From contig NZ_CP108081.1 in NCBI RefSeq assembly GCF_036182465.1, positions 3,162,001-3,226,000 on the forward strand: 64,000 nt of DNA. Reading direction: 5' to 3'. The number at the start of each line of letters is the position of its first letter. Position 1 is the first letter of the stretch. Below the pieces are notes generated by a model. It ran no database searches. It was given only the letters and a program-made list of their open reading frames with translations, and was not told the DNA's origin. Both the position numbers and the translations under genes were made by a program. The DNA comes from Streptomyces sp. NBC_00258 (lineage in GTDB: Bacteria; Actinomycetota; Actinomycetes; Streptomycetales; Streptomycetaceae). Positions 15,994-24,240 of the stretch are shown here, piece by piece.

Positions 15994-16705
15994 CGTCGCC
16001 GCCTCCCCTCGACAGCCGGCCCTGCGAGGCGCGGCGCCCGGCGGTCTTCGCCGCGGCCGTCTTCTTCGCGGGAGCCTTCTTCGCGGCCCTGGCCGCCGTC
16101 TTCTTGGCCGGGGCCTCCTTGCGGGGGCTCCGCTTCTCGGCGGCCTTCTTCGCCGGGGCCTTCTTCGCGGCCTTCTTGGCCGGGGCCCGCTTGCGCGGCC
16201 GTGGCCGTGGCCGTTCCTCGTCCTCGGCGTCCTCGGCGGACTCCCGCTCCGCGACGTCGTCGTCCGAGGCGTCCGGGTCGCGGTCGTCGTACTCGTCGTA
16301 GTCCTCGTACTCGTCCTCGGGCTCGTCCTCCCGGTCGCCGCGGGACTTGCCGCCGGACTTGCCGCCGACGCCGGGCACATCCGGAACCACGCCCGAGAGC
16401 TGGTCCCGTACCTGCGCGGTCCGTCCGTGCAGCCGGTCGGCGATGCCCTCGATCTGCCGCTCGACGAGGGCTCCGGAGGCGGCCTTGCCCACGCCTCGCA
16501 GGTCCTCGCGCAGCTGGTCCCCGATCTCCTTGAACTGCGGGTTGTTCTGCAGCTGCCCGGACACCAGGTCCGCGAGCGCCCGCGGGCTCAGGTGCATCCG
16601 TTTGCCGGCCACCATCGTGCCGACGGCGAACGCCAGTTTCATCTTCTTGGTACGCCCGAGGACGTATCCGGCCCCTACCGCGAGGCCCAGTCCCAGTCGA
16701 TTCAT
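15986..16705 (-). CDS. gvpY: Gas vesicle protein GvpY: histone H1-like basic tail
   Basis: The 239-residue protein starts with a short membrane-like segment (MNRLGLGLAVGAGYVLGRTK), continues with a helical domain to about residue 115, then an acidic stretch (ERESAEDAEDEERPRPRPRK) and a tail built from AKKAPAKK-type repeats, as in histone H1 or HU-like tails. In S. coelicolor-type clusters this position is gvpY. Function is unknown; the N-terminal hydrophobic segment and basic tail suggest it binds acidic partners or nucleic acid (inference). It overlaps gvpG by ATGA and gvpZ by eight bases. Confidence 0.85.
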   Translation of the reverse strand: MNRLGLGLAVGAGYVLGRTKKMKLAFAVGTMVAGKRMHLSPRALADLVSGQLQNNPQFKEIGDQLREDLRGVGKAASGALVERQIEGIADRLHGRTAQVRDQLSGVVPDVPGVGGKSGGKSRGDREDEPEDEYEDYDEYDDRDPDASDDDVAERESAEDAEDEERPRPRPRKRAPAKKAAKKAPAKKAAEKRSPRKEAPAKKTAARAAKKAPAKKTAAAKTAGRRASQGRLSRGGGDDD

Positions 16706-16968
16706 GGTGTCGTCCCGTTGTTGCCTGCTCCGGTGCCCCTGGTCATGGCGATCTCCAGCCTGTCCAGAAGCTCGTCCTCCAGGCGGTCGAACTCCGCGTC
16801 GTCGATCTCGCCCGCCTCGAGCCGCTGCTCGAGGCGAGCCAGTTCGGCGCGGACCGCCGCCGGGTCGTAGTACTGGCGCTCTGCCTCCGCCACTACCTGC
16901 TGCATGGCCCAGAGGCTGCCGCGCACGGGGGCGAACGGCAGCATCAGGACCTCTCCGATCAGCCCCAT
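16702..16968 (-). CDS. gvpG: Gas vesicle protein GvpG
   Basis: The 88-residue protein is a typical GvpG: MGLIGEVLMLPFAPVRGSLW, then ELARLEQRLEAGEIDDAEFD and a short helical end. GvpG is a small helical accessory protein that binds GvpF/L during nucleation. Unlike every other junction between gvpA and gvpK, the gap in front of it is not an overlap: 61 bases separate it from gvpF, filled by 9-bp tandem repeats. GAGGAG precedes the ATG at 16968. Confidence 0.92.
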   Translation of the reverse strand: MGLIGEVLMLPFAPVRGSLWAMQQVVAEAERQYYDPAAVRAELARLEQRLEAGEIDDAEFDRLEDELLDRLEIAMTRGTGAGNNGTTP

Positions 16969-16983
16969 GTCCTCGACTCCTCT

Positions 16984-17025
16984 GTCTCGTCCGTCTCGTC
17001 CGTCTCGTCCGTCTCGTCCGTCTCG
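16984..17025 (-). repeat. 9-bp tandem repeat between gvpF and gvpG
   Basis: The unit gtctcgtcc (plus strand) is repeated four times in perfect register from 16984 to 17019 with a partial fifth copy to 17025. It lies just upstream of the gvpG ribosome-binding site. Slipped-strand changes in copy number would alter spacing in the polycistronic mRNA. Confidence 0.9.
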
Positions 17026-17029
17026 GCTC

Positions 17030-17779
17030 TCAGTGGTGTGTCTCGGCGGGCTCGGACGGCCCGGGTTCCACGAAGCTGTAGGGCGGCAGCGGCCCGTGGA
17101 GCCGCACTTCGAGATGCGGTTGCCCCTTGCGGACCTCTTCGACCGCGGCGATGAAGTCCTCGGCCGACGCGCGCTCCACGAGGAACGACACGTTGGCCAG
17201 CCACCCGGTGGACTCCGGTCCCACGCTCACTGCGGCGGCGACCGGTTCCAGGGTGCGCTGAAGCTCGGCGGCGTCCTCCACCTCGCGGCGCTGCACAGCG
17301 GCGACCACCACCTCGCCGAGCCGCAGCTTGTCGTCGTAACTGCCGCCGCCCGCCTGACGGTTGGCCTCGGTGAGCGACCGGACCTCCGGGTTCTCGGACA
17401 TCACCCGGTGCAGTACGGCCTCTTCGTCGTGCGTGGCCTTGACGTTGTACTCGACCTTGCCCGCCAGCGCCTCCAGGCGCTCCTTGAAGTGGTCGGCGCG
17501 CTCGGCGAGCACCCCGGCCACGGCCGCGTCGTCCGGTGAGACGCTGCCGAACCGCATGGGCAGCACAGCGGCGGCCGCGCCGGTCTCGGCCAGCACGTTC
17601 TGGTGGGCGAGCAGGTCCCTGCGCTTGGGCCGCAGCCCTTCGGGCGCGTCGCTGACGACCGCGGCGAGGTCGCCCTCCTTGATGATGCGCACCTGCCGGG
17701 CCGGCTCGCCGACGCCTTCCATGCCGTCGGGGAGCGAGGGATGCGAGCCGGACGTGATTCCGTAGACGTACGTACTCAC
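17030..17779 (-). CDS. gvpF: Gas vesicle protein GvpF (GvpF/L family)
   Basis: The 249-residue protein shows the GvpF/L pattern: MSTYVYGITSGSHPSLPDGM, GDLAAVVSDAPEGLRPKRRD, LAHQNVLAETGAAAAVLPMR, and the conserved end EVRLHGPLPPYSFVEP. GvpF binds GvpA monomers and is thought to be part of the nucleation complex. The start is GTG at 17779, overlapping the gvpA stop by four bases, which would keep synthesis tied to GvpA. Confidence 0.93.
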   Translation of the reverse strand: MSTYVYGITSGSHPSLPDGMEGVGEPARQVRIIKEGDLAAVVSDAPEGLRPKRRDLLAHQNVLAETGAAAAVLPMRFGSVSPDDAAVAGVLAERADHFKERLEALAGKVEYNVKATHDEEAVLHRVMSENPEVRSLTEANRQAGGGSYDDKLRLGEVVVAAVQRREVEDAAELQRTLEPVAAAVSVGPESTGWLANVSFLVERASAEDFIAAVEEVRKGQPHLEVRLHGPLPPYSFVEPGPSEPAETHH

Positions 17780-18201
17780 TCCTGCTCCTCCTTCCGGCGT
17801 GCCGCGGTGGACTTGCGGGCGCGCGGCCTGGACTCGGCCTGGCTCTCCTCACGGGACTGCTTGAACGCGTCGGAGATGGTCTCGGCGGCGCCGGACAGCG
17901 CCCCCTTCGACTTGCCTCGCGCGCCGGACTCGGTGATCTCGCCGACCAGGTCGGGGAGTCCGGGGCTGCGCTTGGGGCCGGCCTCCAGGTCGAGCCGGTT
18001 GCACGCCTCCGCGAAGCGCAGATAGGTGTCGACGCTGGCGATGACGACGCGCACGTCGATCTTCAGGATCTCGATTCCGACGAGGGAGACCCGGATGAAT
18101 GCGTCGATGACGATCCCTCGGTCCAGGACGAGTTCCAGGACGTCGTAGAGGCCGCTGGTGCCGCCTCCGCCGCCACTCTGTTGTGCCGGGACAACGGTCA
18201 T
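17776..18201 (-). CDS. gvpA: Gas vesicle structural protein GvpA
   Basis: The 141-residue protein has the shell-forming core at residues 15-72 (LYDVLELVLDRGIVIDAFIR, VSLVGIEILKIDVRVVIASV, DTYLRFAEACNRLDL), the amphipathic helix-strand-strand-helix that builds the vesicle rib. Unlike cyanobacterial GvpA (about 70 residues) it carries a charged tail of about 65 residues rich in Ser/Glu/Arg, as in other Streptomyces. A strong AAGGAGG lies before the ATG at 18201. The 114-base gap to gvpO contains a possible hairpin (ggccct ... agggcc, 18278-18298) that could separate or stabilise the downstream mRNA. Confidence 0.94.
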   Translation of the reverse strand: MTVVPAQQSGGGGGTSGLYDVLELVLDRGIVIDAFIRVSLVGIEILKIDVRVVIASVDTYLRFAEACNRLDLEAGPKRSPGLPDLVGEITESGARGKSKGALSGAAETISDAFKQSREESQAESRPRARKSTAARRKEEQE

Positions 18202-18315
18202 GCCGACCTTGCCTCCTTGTCTGTTGTGGGTGTGTGAACGAAGCGGGACGGGTTCCCGGCCCGAAGGAACGGACACGGGCCCTCCCGCCCGAAGGGCCGG
18301 GGAAGGGGCCGTGGC

Positions 18316-18687
18316 CTACCGGCCGCCGGGCCTGTTGGAGTCGGCCCTCCCGCGTTCGTAACGGCGGACACGCCGATAGCCGGTGAGCTCGCCCTGGAGG
18401 TCGCAGGTCGCCTCGTAGCTCGCGAGCAGGCTCATCGTGTCGGGGACCCTGACCAGTTCCAGGACCTCGATCTGCAACGTCCAGCCGTCCTCTGTGCGTT
18501 CGAAGGACGACACGGACTCGGCCACCATGCCGGTCAGCTCCGCGAGTTGGGTGCGCGCGTTGCGCAGCACCTCCATGGGGCTCGGCACGTCCTCGTCCGC
18601 CGCGTCCTGCTGCTTGCTCTTGGATGAGTTGCTTCTGGATGAGTTCGATGAACTCTGTGAACCTGATGTGTTGGATGTGTTCGACAT
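18316..18687 (-). CDS. gvpO: Gas vesicle protein GvpO
   Basis: The 123-residue protein matches GvpO through VLRNARTQLAELTGMVAESV, TEDGWTLQIEVLELVRVPD and DLQGELTGYRRVRRYERG. It is preceded by about 28 Ser/Asn-rich low-complexity residues. GvpO is an accessory or regulatory protein and is the first gene of the operon, as in the S. coelicolor gvp cluster. The ATG at 18687 has GAGG at five-base spacing; the GTG two codons upstream does not. The 94 bases before it hold the likely operon promoter; a GTTT-N14-GGGCCA sequence there only weakly resembles a SigB-type promoter. Confidence 0.92.
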   Translation of the reverse strand: MSNTSNTSGSQSSSNSSRSNSSKSKQQDAADEDVPSPMEVLRNARTQLAELTGMVAESVSSFERTEDGWTLQIEVLELVRVPDTMSLLASYEATCDLQGELTGYRRVRRYERGRADSNRPGGR

Positions 18688-18781
18688 GGCCACCTCGGAC
18701 TCCGAGTGGCCCGGCGGACGTTGGCCAAACCTCCAACGGTGCGTTCCTCGGCCGGTTGTTCGTCCCCGGCCGGTACGTGCC

Positions 18782-19711
18782 TCAGCCGCGCAGCGCGTTC
18801 AGCCGGCGCCGGGCGGGACCGAGCGCGCGCCCTCTGCGGAGCAGCCCGGCCCAGGGATTGGTGCGGGCCTGGTCGACGGCGTCCGCGATGGTCCACCGTC
18901 GGGGACCGAGTCCCGGGTCGTCGAGCTGCTCCCAGGTGAGGGGTGTGGCGACCGGGGCGCCGGGCTTGGCGCGGACGGTGAAGGGGGCGACCGAGGTCTG
19001 GGCGTAGGCGTTGCGCTGGATGTCCAGGTAGAGGCGGTCGCCGCGGTCCTTCTTGCGGGCGGCCGTGGTGAGCTGCTCGGGGTGCGCCTCGGTGAGGGTG
19101 TCGGCGACTGCCTTGGCGAACTCCCGTACTTCGTCGAAGTCGTGCCGCCCGTCGAGCGGTACGACGACGTGCAGCCCCCGGGAGCCGGTGGTCATCAGGG
19201 CGGACGGCAGCCGGAGTTCGTCGAGCAGCTCGCCGACCAGCCGGGCGGCTTCGCGCACCGGCTCGAAGTCGTCGCCGGAGGGGTCGAGGTCGAAGACCAG
19301 CCGGTCGGGACGGTCGACCCGGCCGTCCTGCGAGACCCGCGACAGCCACCGGTGCAGGGTCAGACAGGCCTGGTCGGCGAGGTACACGAGGGTCGCGGTG
19401 TCGTCGCACACGGGGTGGACGACGGTGCCGCCCTCCTTGGACACCTCGACCCGCCTGATCCAGTCCGGGTCGTGGTCCTGGACGTTCTTCTGCATGAACC
19501 GGGGGCCGCCGAGCCCGTCCGGGTACCGCTCCAGCATCAGTGGCCGTCCCCGCAGGTGCGGCAGCATGTACGGGGCGACCTCCCGGTAGTACGCGACCAG
19601 GTCGGCCTTCGTGTACTCCTTCGCCGGGCCGTCGCCGGGGAACAGCACCTTGTCGGGCCGGTGCACCTCGACGGTCCGCCGGCCGGCCCGTACGGACTGT
19701 GTGCCGGCCAT
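18782..19711 (-). CDS. LigD-type DNA polymerase/primase domain protein
   Basis: This 309-residue stand-alone protein is the polymerase domain of bacterial NHEJ ligase LigD (archaeo-eukaryotic primase fold): VHRPDKVLFPGDG near the N-terminus, MLERYPDGLGG, the catalytic VFDLDPSGDDFEPVREAA with paired aspartates, and TTGSRGLHVVVPLDGRHDFD. It adds ribo- or deoxynucleotides at DNA ends during double-strand break repair. Ku and ligase genes are not in the window. GGAGGAG precedes the ATG at 19711. It follows the transketolase gene by 61 bases and precedes gvpO. Confidence 0.92.
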   Translation of the reverse strand: MAGTQSVRAGRRTVEVHRPDKVLFPGDGPAKEYTKADLVAYYREVAPYMLPHLRGRPLMLERYPDGLGGPRFMQKNVQDHDPDWIRRVEVSKEGGTVVHPVCDDTATLVYLADQACLTLHRWLSRVSQDGRVDRPDRLVFDLDPSGDDFEPVREAARLVGELLDELRLPSALMTTGSRGLHVVVPLDGRHDFDEVREFAKAVADTLTEAHPEQLTTAARKKDRGDRLYLDIQRNAYAQTSVAPFTVRAKPGAPVATPLTWEQLDDPGLGPRRWTIADAVDQARTNPWAGLLRRGRALGPARRRLNALRG

Positions 19712-19772
19712 GGTCACTCCTCCCGGAAGTCGGCGTCGACGTCCGTGTCCCGTACGTACCGGGCGGCACGGG

Positions 19773-21620
19773 TCATCGCACGATCGCGTTCTCCACCAGC
19801 AGCTTCGCCGAGGCCGCGATCGACTCGGCGTCGATACCGGCGGCGTGCAGTTGTTCCTCGGGCGTGGCCGAGCCGGGCATGGTGCGCACGGCGAGCCGGA
19901 CCAGCCGGGGCGTGGGGCGTCCGTCGAGGAAGGCGTCGAGGACCGCGTCGCCGAGGCCGCCCTCCTCGTGGTGGTCCTCCACGGTCAGCAGGCAGCCGGT
20001 GTGCTCGGCGGCCTCGCGCAGGGTTCGGCGGTCGACGGGCTTGACCGAGTACAGGTCGATGACCTGCACGGAGATGCCGTCGGCGGCAAGCGCGTCCGCG
20101 GCCTTCAGTGCCTCGTGCACGGTCGCTCCCGCGGCGACGACGGTGAGCCTGTCCTCCGGGGAGACCCGCAGCACCTTGCTGCCGCCGACCGGGAACTCCT
20201 CGTTCGGGCCGTACAGGACCGGCATCTCGCCGCGCGAGGTCCGCAGATAGCGGACGCCCTCGCAGCCCGCCATCTCGGCGACGAGCTTGGCGGTCTGGTT
20301 GGCGTCGCACGGGTAGAGCACGGTCGAGCCGTGCACCGCCCGGAACATCGCCAGGTCCTCAAGACCCATCTGCGAGGGCCCGTCCTGCCCGATGGCGACA
20401 CCCGCGTGGGAGCCGACGAGGTTGATGCCCGCCCCGCTGACGGACGCCATCCGGACGAAGTCGTGGGCGCGCGTGAGGAAGGCGGCGAAGGTCGACACGT
20501 AGGGCACCCAGCCGCGCGCGGCGAGCCCCACGGCGGCCGCGACCAGCTGCTGTTCGGCGATGTAGCACTCGAAGAACCGGTCGGGATGCTCCTTCGCGAA
20601 GAACTCGGCGCGTGTCGAGTCGCTCACCTCGCCGTCGAGGGCGACGACGTCTCCGCGCGCGGTGCCGAGCGCGGCGAGCGCCTGCCCGTAGGCGTTGCGG
20701 GTGGCGACCTCGTCACCCATCTCGTAGCGCGGCAGTTCCAGGTGCCCGGCGCGGACGGCGTGGAGCATCCGGGCGGCGGGCGGCTGACGGACCTCGACGC
20801 GGAGGTCGCGCACCCCGCCGAGTTCCTCGATCGCCTCGTCGGCGTCGGGCAGCGGCTTGCCGTGCAGGCCCTCGCGGTCCTGGACGGATGCGACGCCCTT
20901 GCCCTTGAGGGTGCGGGCGATGATCGCGGTCGGCTGTCCGACGGTGGAGACCGCCTCGCCGTACGCGCGGTCGATCGCGTCCACGTCGTGGCCGTCGACC
21001 TCGACGGTGTGCCAGCCGAAGGCCCGGAAGCGGCGGGCGTACGCGTCGAGGTCGTGGCCGTGCCGGGTGGGGCCGCGCTGGCCGAGCCGGTTGACGTCCA
21101 CGATCGCGGTGAGGTTGTCGAGGTGCTCGTGTCCGGCGTGCTCGGCCGCCTCCCAGACGGAGCCCTCGGCCATCTCGCTGTCGCCGCACAGCACCCACAC
21201 CCGGTAGCCGACCCTGTCGAGCCGCTTGCCGGACAGCGCGAGGCCCACACCGACGGGCAGGCCCTGCCCGAGCGATCCGGTGGCCGTCTCGACCCACGGC
21301 AGCCGGCGCGGTGTCGGATGCCCTTCGAGGCGGCTGCCGAGCTTGCGGAACGTCATCAGCTCGGTGTCGTTGATCGCCCCGGCCGCCTTGTACGCGGCGT
21401 ACAGCAGTGGCGAGGCGTGTCCCTTGGACAGGATGAAGCGGTCGTTGCCGGGGTGGGCGGGGCGGTCGAAGTCGTACCGCAGATGGTTGGCGAACAGGAC
21501 CGCCAGCAGGTCGGCGGCGGACATCGACGAGGTGGGATGCCCGGATCCCGCCGCGGCGGCGGCGCGGACACTGTCCACGCGCAACTGCTGCCCCAGTTCG
21601 GTGAGTTGACGGGTGTTCAT
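19773..21620 (-). CDS. tkt: Transketolase
   Basis: The 615-residue enzyme moves two-carbon ketol units in the pentose phosphate pathway. It shows the transketolase start SGHPTSSMSAADLLAVLFAN, FILSKGHASPLLYAAYKAAG, the thiamine diphosphate motif beginning GDSEMAEGSVWEAAEHA and ending in VDVNRLGQ, and the pyrimidine domain at about 310-480 (GINLVGSHAGVAIGQDGPSQ). At about 615 residues it is the shorter, transketolase-like type rather than the ~690-residue housekeeping form, so it is probably a second copy. Its ATG overlaps the stop of the NADH-dehydrogenase-like gene, so the two are coupled. Confidence 0.9.
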   Translation of the reverse strand: MNTRQLTELGQQLRVDSVRAAAAAGSGHPTSSMSAADLLAVLFANHLRYDFDRPAHPGNDRFILSKGHASPLLYAAYKAAGAINDTELMTFRKLGSRLEGHPTPRRLPWVETATGSLGQGLPVGVGLALSGKRLDRVGYRVWVLCGDSEMAEGSVWEAAEHAGHEHLDNLTAIVDVNRLGQRGPTRHGHDLDAYARRFRAFGWHTVEVDGHDVDAIDRAYGEAVSTVGQPTAIIARTLKGKGVASVQDREGLHGKPLPDADEAIEELGGVRDLRVEVRQPPAARMLHAVRAGHLELPRYEMGDEVATRNAYGQALAALGTARGDVVALDGEVSDSTRAEFFAKEHPDRFFECYIAEQQLVAAAVGLAARGWVPYVSTFAAFLTRAHDFVRMASVSGAGINLVGSHAGVAIGQDGPSQMGLEDLAMFRAVHGSTVLYPCDANQTAKLVAEMAGCEGVRYLRTSRGEMPVLYGPNEEFPVGGSKVLRVSPEDRLTVVAAGATVHEALKAADALAADGISVQVIDLYSVKPVDRRTLREAAEHTGCLLTVEDHHEEGGLGDAVLDAFLDGRPTPRLVRLAVRTMPGSATPEEQLHAAGIDAESIAASAKLLVENAIVR

Positions 21621-23284
21621 GACTCTCCTTCCACAGGGCGTACGGGGCCGGGAGCGGTGGGCTTGTCGGGATGAGGGCCCGCCTGCTCGGCGGGGCCGCG
21701 AAAGGCCGGGCTGTCGGGGGCCGCGCCTGCCGGGCGGACGGAATCACTGCCCGGGCGGATCCCGTCCGGGCCCGCGGGACGGCCGGGATCCGGAGCCCTG
21801 GGGGCGTCGGGATCCCGGGCCGCGAGGGCGTCGGGTTCCGGAGCCGGGCGGTTGCCCGGGTCACGCACCGCGGACGCCTCCGCCTTGGACATCCGGGCCG
21901 GCCCGGACCCACCGGGGCCGGCAGTCCCGGTGTCCACGGGGCTCCCGTCCCCGCCCGTGGCACCGGCCCGCTTCTCCGGGCCGCCCGCCACCCGCGCCAG
22001 CTCCGGTGAAGCGGACTCCAGCGGCACCGACCAGGAACGCACCAGGCCCAACTGGACGCCCTGGCGCGGGAGTACGGCGTCCAGGATCCAGTCTGCGGCG
22101 ACCCGGACGCGGTTGCCGGGCATCGCGGCGAGGTGGTAGCCGCGGGTGACGACTCCGGCGAGCGGCCCGGACAGCGGGATGCCGAGCGGGTTGGCGGCGG
22201 CCTTCACCCCGCCGAGGTCGACGACGAAGCCCAGGTCGCGGTGCCGGTAGACACGCCGGGTGCCGACGCCGAGCGAGGCGGCGACGTTGTGGCCCGCGAC
22301 CTTGCCGTGCCGCCAGGCGTGCTGTGCGGTCATCGCCGTGTACTCCCCGGGCTTCTCCAGATCGGGCACGGCGGCCGCGTCGCCGCAGGCGAACACCTCG
22401 GGGTGGCCCGGCACTTGGAGGTACGGGTCGACGAGCAGCCGGCCGCGCTCCATCGGCCGCCCGACGCCCGCCACCAGTGGATCGGGGCGCACGCCCACGC
22501 ACCAGACAAGGGTCCGGGTGTCGACGAACTCCCCGTCGCTCAGCCGCACTCCGGTCGACGTGGCCTCCTCGACGGACGTGCCGGTGCGCACGTCGACACC
22601 GCGCTCGCGCAGCACCCGGTCGGCGGTGCTCGACAGCCGTTCGTCGAGTTCGGGCAGCACGCGCGGGGCGACGTCGAGCAGCAGCCACCGCGGCCGCATC
22701 CCCTCCCTGAGCGGCTGCCTGCGCACCAGCTGGTCGGTGAACAGCTGCCCCTGCGCGGCGACTTCGGTGCCGGTGTATCCCGCGCCGACGACCACGAAGG
22801 TGCAGCGCGACGAGCGGTTCTTGTAGTCGTCGGCCGCGGCCGCGAGTTCGATCTGCCGGGTCACGTGGTCACGCAGGTACAGCGCCTCGGGCAGTCCCCG
22901 GAAGCCGTGCGCGTGCTCGGCGACACCGGGCACGGGCAGCAGTTTGTTGACACTGCCGACGGCCAGTACGAGCCGGTCGTACGACAGGGTGCCGCCGTCG
23001 CCCTCGGGGTCGGTGTAGTGCACGGTCCGTGCTTCGAGGTCGATGTCGTCGGCCTCGCCCAGCACCAGGCGTACGCCCGGCAGGGTGCCCGTCAGCGAGA
23101 CGGTGACGCGGCGCGGCTCCAGGACACCGGCGGCGACCTGGGGCAGCAGGGGAAGGTAGAGAAAGTAGTCCGTGGGGTTCAGCAGGACGATGTCGGCCTT
23201 GTTCCGGGTCAGCCGGGCCAGGGTGCGCGCCGTCTGGTACCCGGCGAATCCTGCTCCGACGATCACGACACGAGGTCGGCTCAT
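21617..23284 (-). CDS. Type II NADH dehydrogenase-like FAD/NAD(P) oxidoreductase
   Basis: The 555-residue protein has two dinucleotide-binding folds: FAD site VVIVGAGFAGYQTARTLARL at the N-terminus, and NAD(P)H site VVVGAGYTGTEVAA near residue 160, with FACGDAAAVPD near 300. The catalytic body ends at about 425, with amphipathic helices typical of membrane-associated NDH-2. A Pro/Gly/Asp-rich disordered tail of about 110 residues follows, unusual for NDH-2. Likely role is NADH oxidation to menaquinone at the membrane without proton pumping. It is the first gene of a coupled pair with transketolase. Confidence 0.88.
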   Translation of the reverse strand: MSRPRVVIVGAGFAGYQTARTLARLTRNKADIVLLNPTDYFLYLPLLPQVAAGVLEPRRVTVSLTGTLPGVRLVLGEADDIDLEARTVHYTDPEGDGGTLSYDRLVLAVGSVNKLLPVPGVAEHAHGFRGLPEALYLRDHVTRQIELAAAADDYKNRSSRCTFVVVGAGYTGTEVAAQGQLFTDQLVRRQPLREGMRPRWLLLDVAPRVLPELDERLSSTADRVLRERGVDVRTGTSVEEATSTGVRLSDGEFVDTRTLVWCVGVRPDPLVAGVGRPMERGRLLVDPYLQVPGHPEVFACGDAAAVPDLEKPGEYTAMTAQHAWRHGKVAGHNVAASLGVGTRRVYRHRDLGFVVDLGGVKAAANPLGIPLSGPLAGVVTRGYHLAAMPGNRVRVAADWILDAVLPRQGVQLGLVRSWSVPLESASPELARVAGGPEKRAGATGGDGSPVDTGTAGPGGSGPARMSKAEASAVRDPGNRPAPEPDALAARDPDAPRAPDPGRPAGPDGIRPGSDSVRPAGAAPDSPAFRGPAEQAGPHPDKPTAPGPVRPVEGES

Positions 23285-23538
23285 GGGGCGCCTCCGGCGG
23301 AGTCATCCTTCGGGGCCTTCCGCGTCCCCCCGGCCGGGACGCCCAAACGTCGAGGTCCCCGCCCGGCCGCGGTTCGCACCGGGGGCCGGGCACACCGGAA
23401 AGCCGGCCGGACCCGTTCGGGCCCGGTTCCGGCCGTGCGGGTCCGCGGACGGTGTCTCCTCCCCGATTGTCCGGGGCGCGGCCCGTCACCGCATCCCACG
23501 CGACGGAGGAGCACCGGTTCGGTACGCCTCCGCGGGTT

Positions 23539-24102
23539 TCACCGGGCCGGGTGACGCGGCTCCTCGGGATCCGTCGCGCCCGGCATCGGGGGCGTGCCCG
23601 CACCGGAGGGTCCGGGCGCCGCGCTCACGCCGCCGGGAGCGGCGGGCGGAACGGACGGGGCAGGCGGGGCGGCCGGGGCGGAGGGCCCGGCGAGCCCGCC
23701 GGGCGGCGTTCCGGGAGCCGTGCTGCCTGCGGCCCTCGCACTCTGCTCCTCGGCGGTCTGTTCCGCGGCGGTCCGTCCCTCGGCGGCCTGCGTCGGCGCG
23801 GGCCGGGGGCTCGTCGGCCTCGCCGCGTTGCGCAGGGCGTAGGCCGCGGCTCCGAGCAGGACGGCGGTGATCAGCGCGGCCACCCAGTCGGGCAGCCCGA
23901 GCGCGAGGACGAGGCCGACGGTCAGCGCGAGGGCCGCGCCCGCGTACAGGGCGACGGCGCCGGACGCGGCGTACAGCGAGGCCGTGCGGCGCTGCCTGCG
24001 GGTCTGCTCCCGCAGTTCCTCGCGTATGGCGTCGCGGGCCACCTGCGCCAGTTCGTCGACCAGGTGTTTGTCCAGATGTTCCATGTGTTCGATGCGGTCC
24101 AT
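23539..24102 (-). CDS. Phage holin family-like membrane protein with Pro-rich tail
   Basis: The 187-residue protein has an N-terminal amphipathic helix (DKHLVDELAQVARDAIREEL), two membrane helices (ASGAVALYAGAALALTVGLV; VAALITAVLLGAAAYAL) and a Pro/Ala/Gly-rich tail of about 95 residues. It matches the putative actinobacterial holin-X / DUF1469-type family, found widely in Streptomyces without phage context, usually of unknown function. The ATG at 24102 was chosen; the short leader contains GGGTACC but at a position too close to the start to be a promoter -10. Confidence 0.72.
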   Translation of the reverse strand: MDRIEHMEHLDKHLVDELAQVARDAIREELREQTRRQRRTASLYAASGAVALYAGAALALTVGLVLALGLPDWVAALITAVLLGAAAYALRNAARPTSPRPAPTQAAEGRTAAEQTAEEQSARAAGSTAPGTPPGGLAGPSAPAAPPAPSVPPAAPGGVSAAPGPSGAGTPPMPGATDPEEPRHPAR

Positions 24103-24240
24103 GGCGGCCGGGTACCCGCGCCCCTTCGCCCGTAACGCCGGGCGCCTCCGGCTCCGTCGGCCCGGCAGGGCCCCGGACCGCGTCCCGGGATCCGTACGAA
24201 ACGATCTCGTTCCCGGCCGGCCCCAACTAGGCTCGTCCGC

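Noticed and set aside
18688..18781. SigB-type promoter before gvpO (GTTT-N14-GGGCCA)
   Set aside because: The -10 differs from GGGTAC at three positions; too weak to claim, though stress control of gvp is plausible.
23285..23538. Gap between the holin-like and NDH-like genes checked for a small gene or promoter
   Set aside because: No start with ribosome-binding site and no clear promoter or hairpin seen.
24112..24117. GGGTAC on the minus strand before the holin-like gene
   Set aside because: Nearest GNNT is 17 bases away and the -10 would sit ten bases from the start codon.
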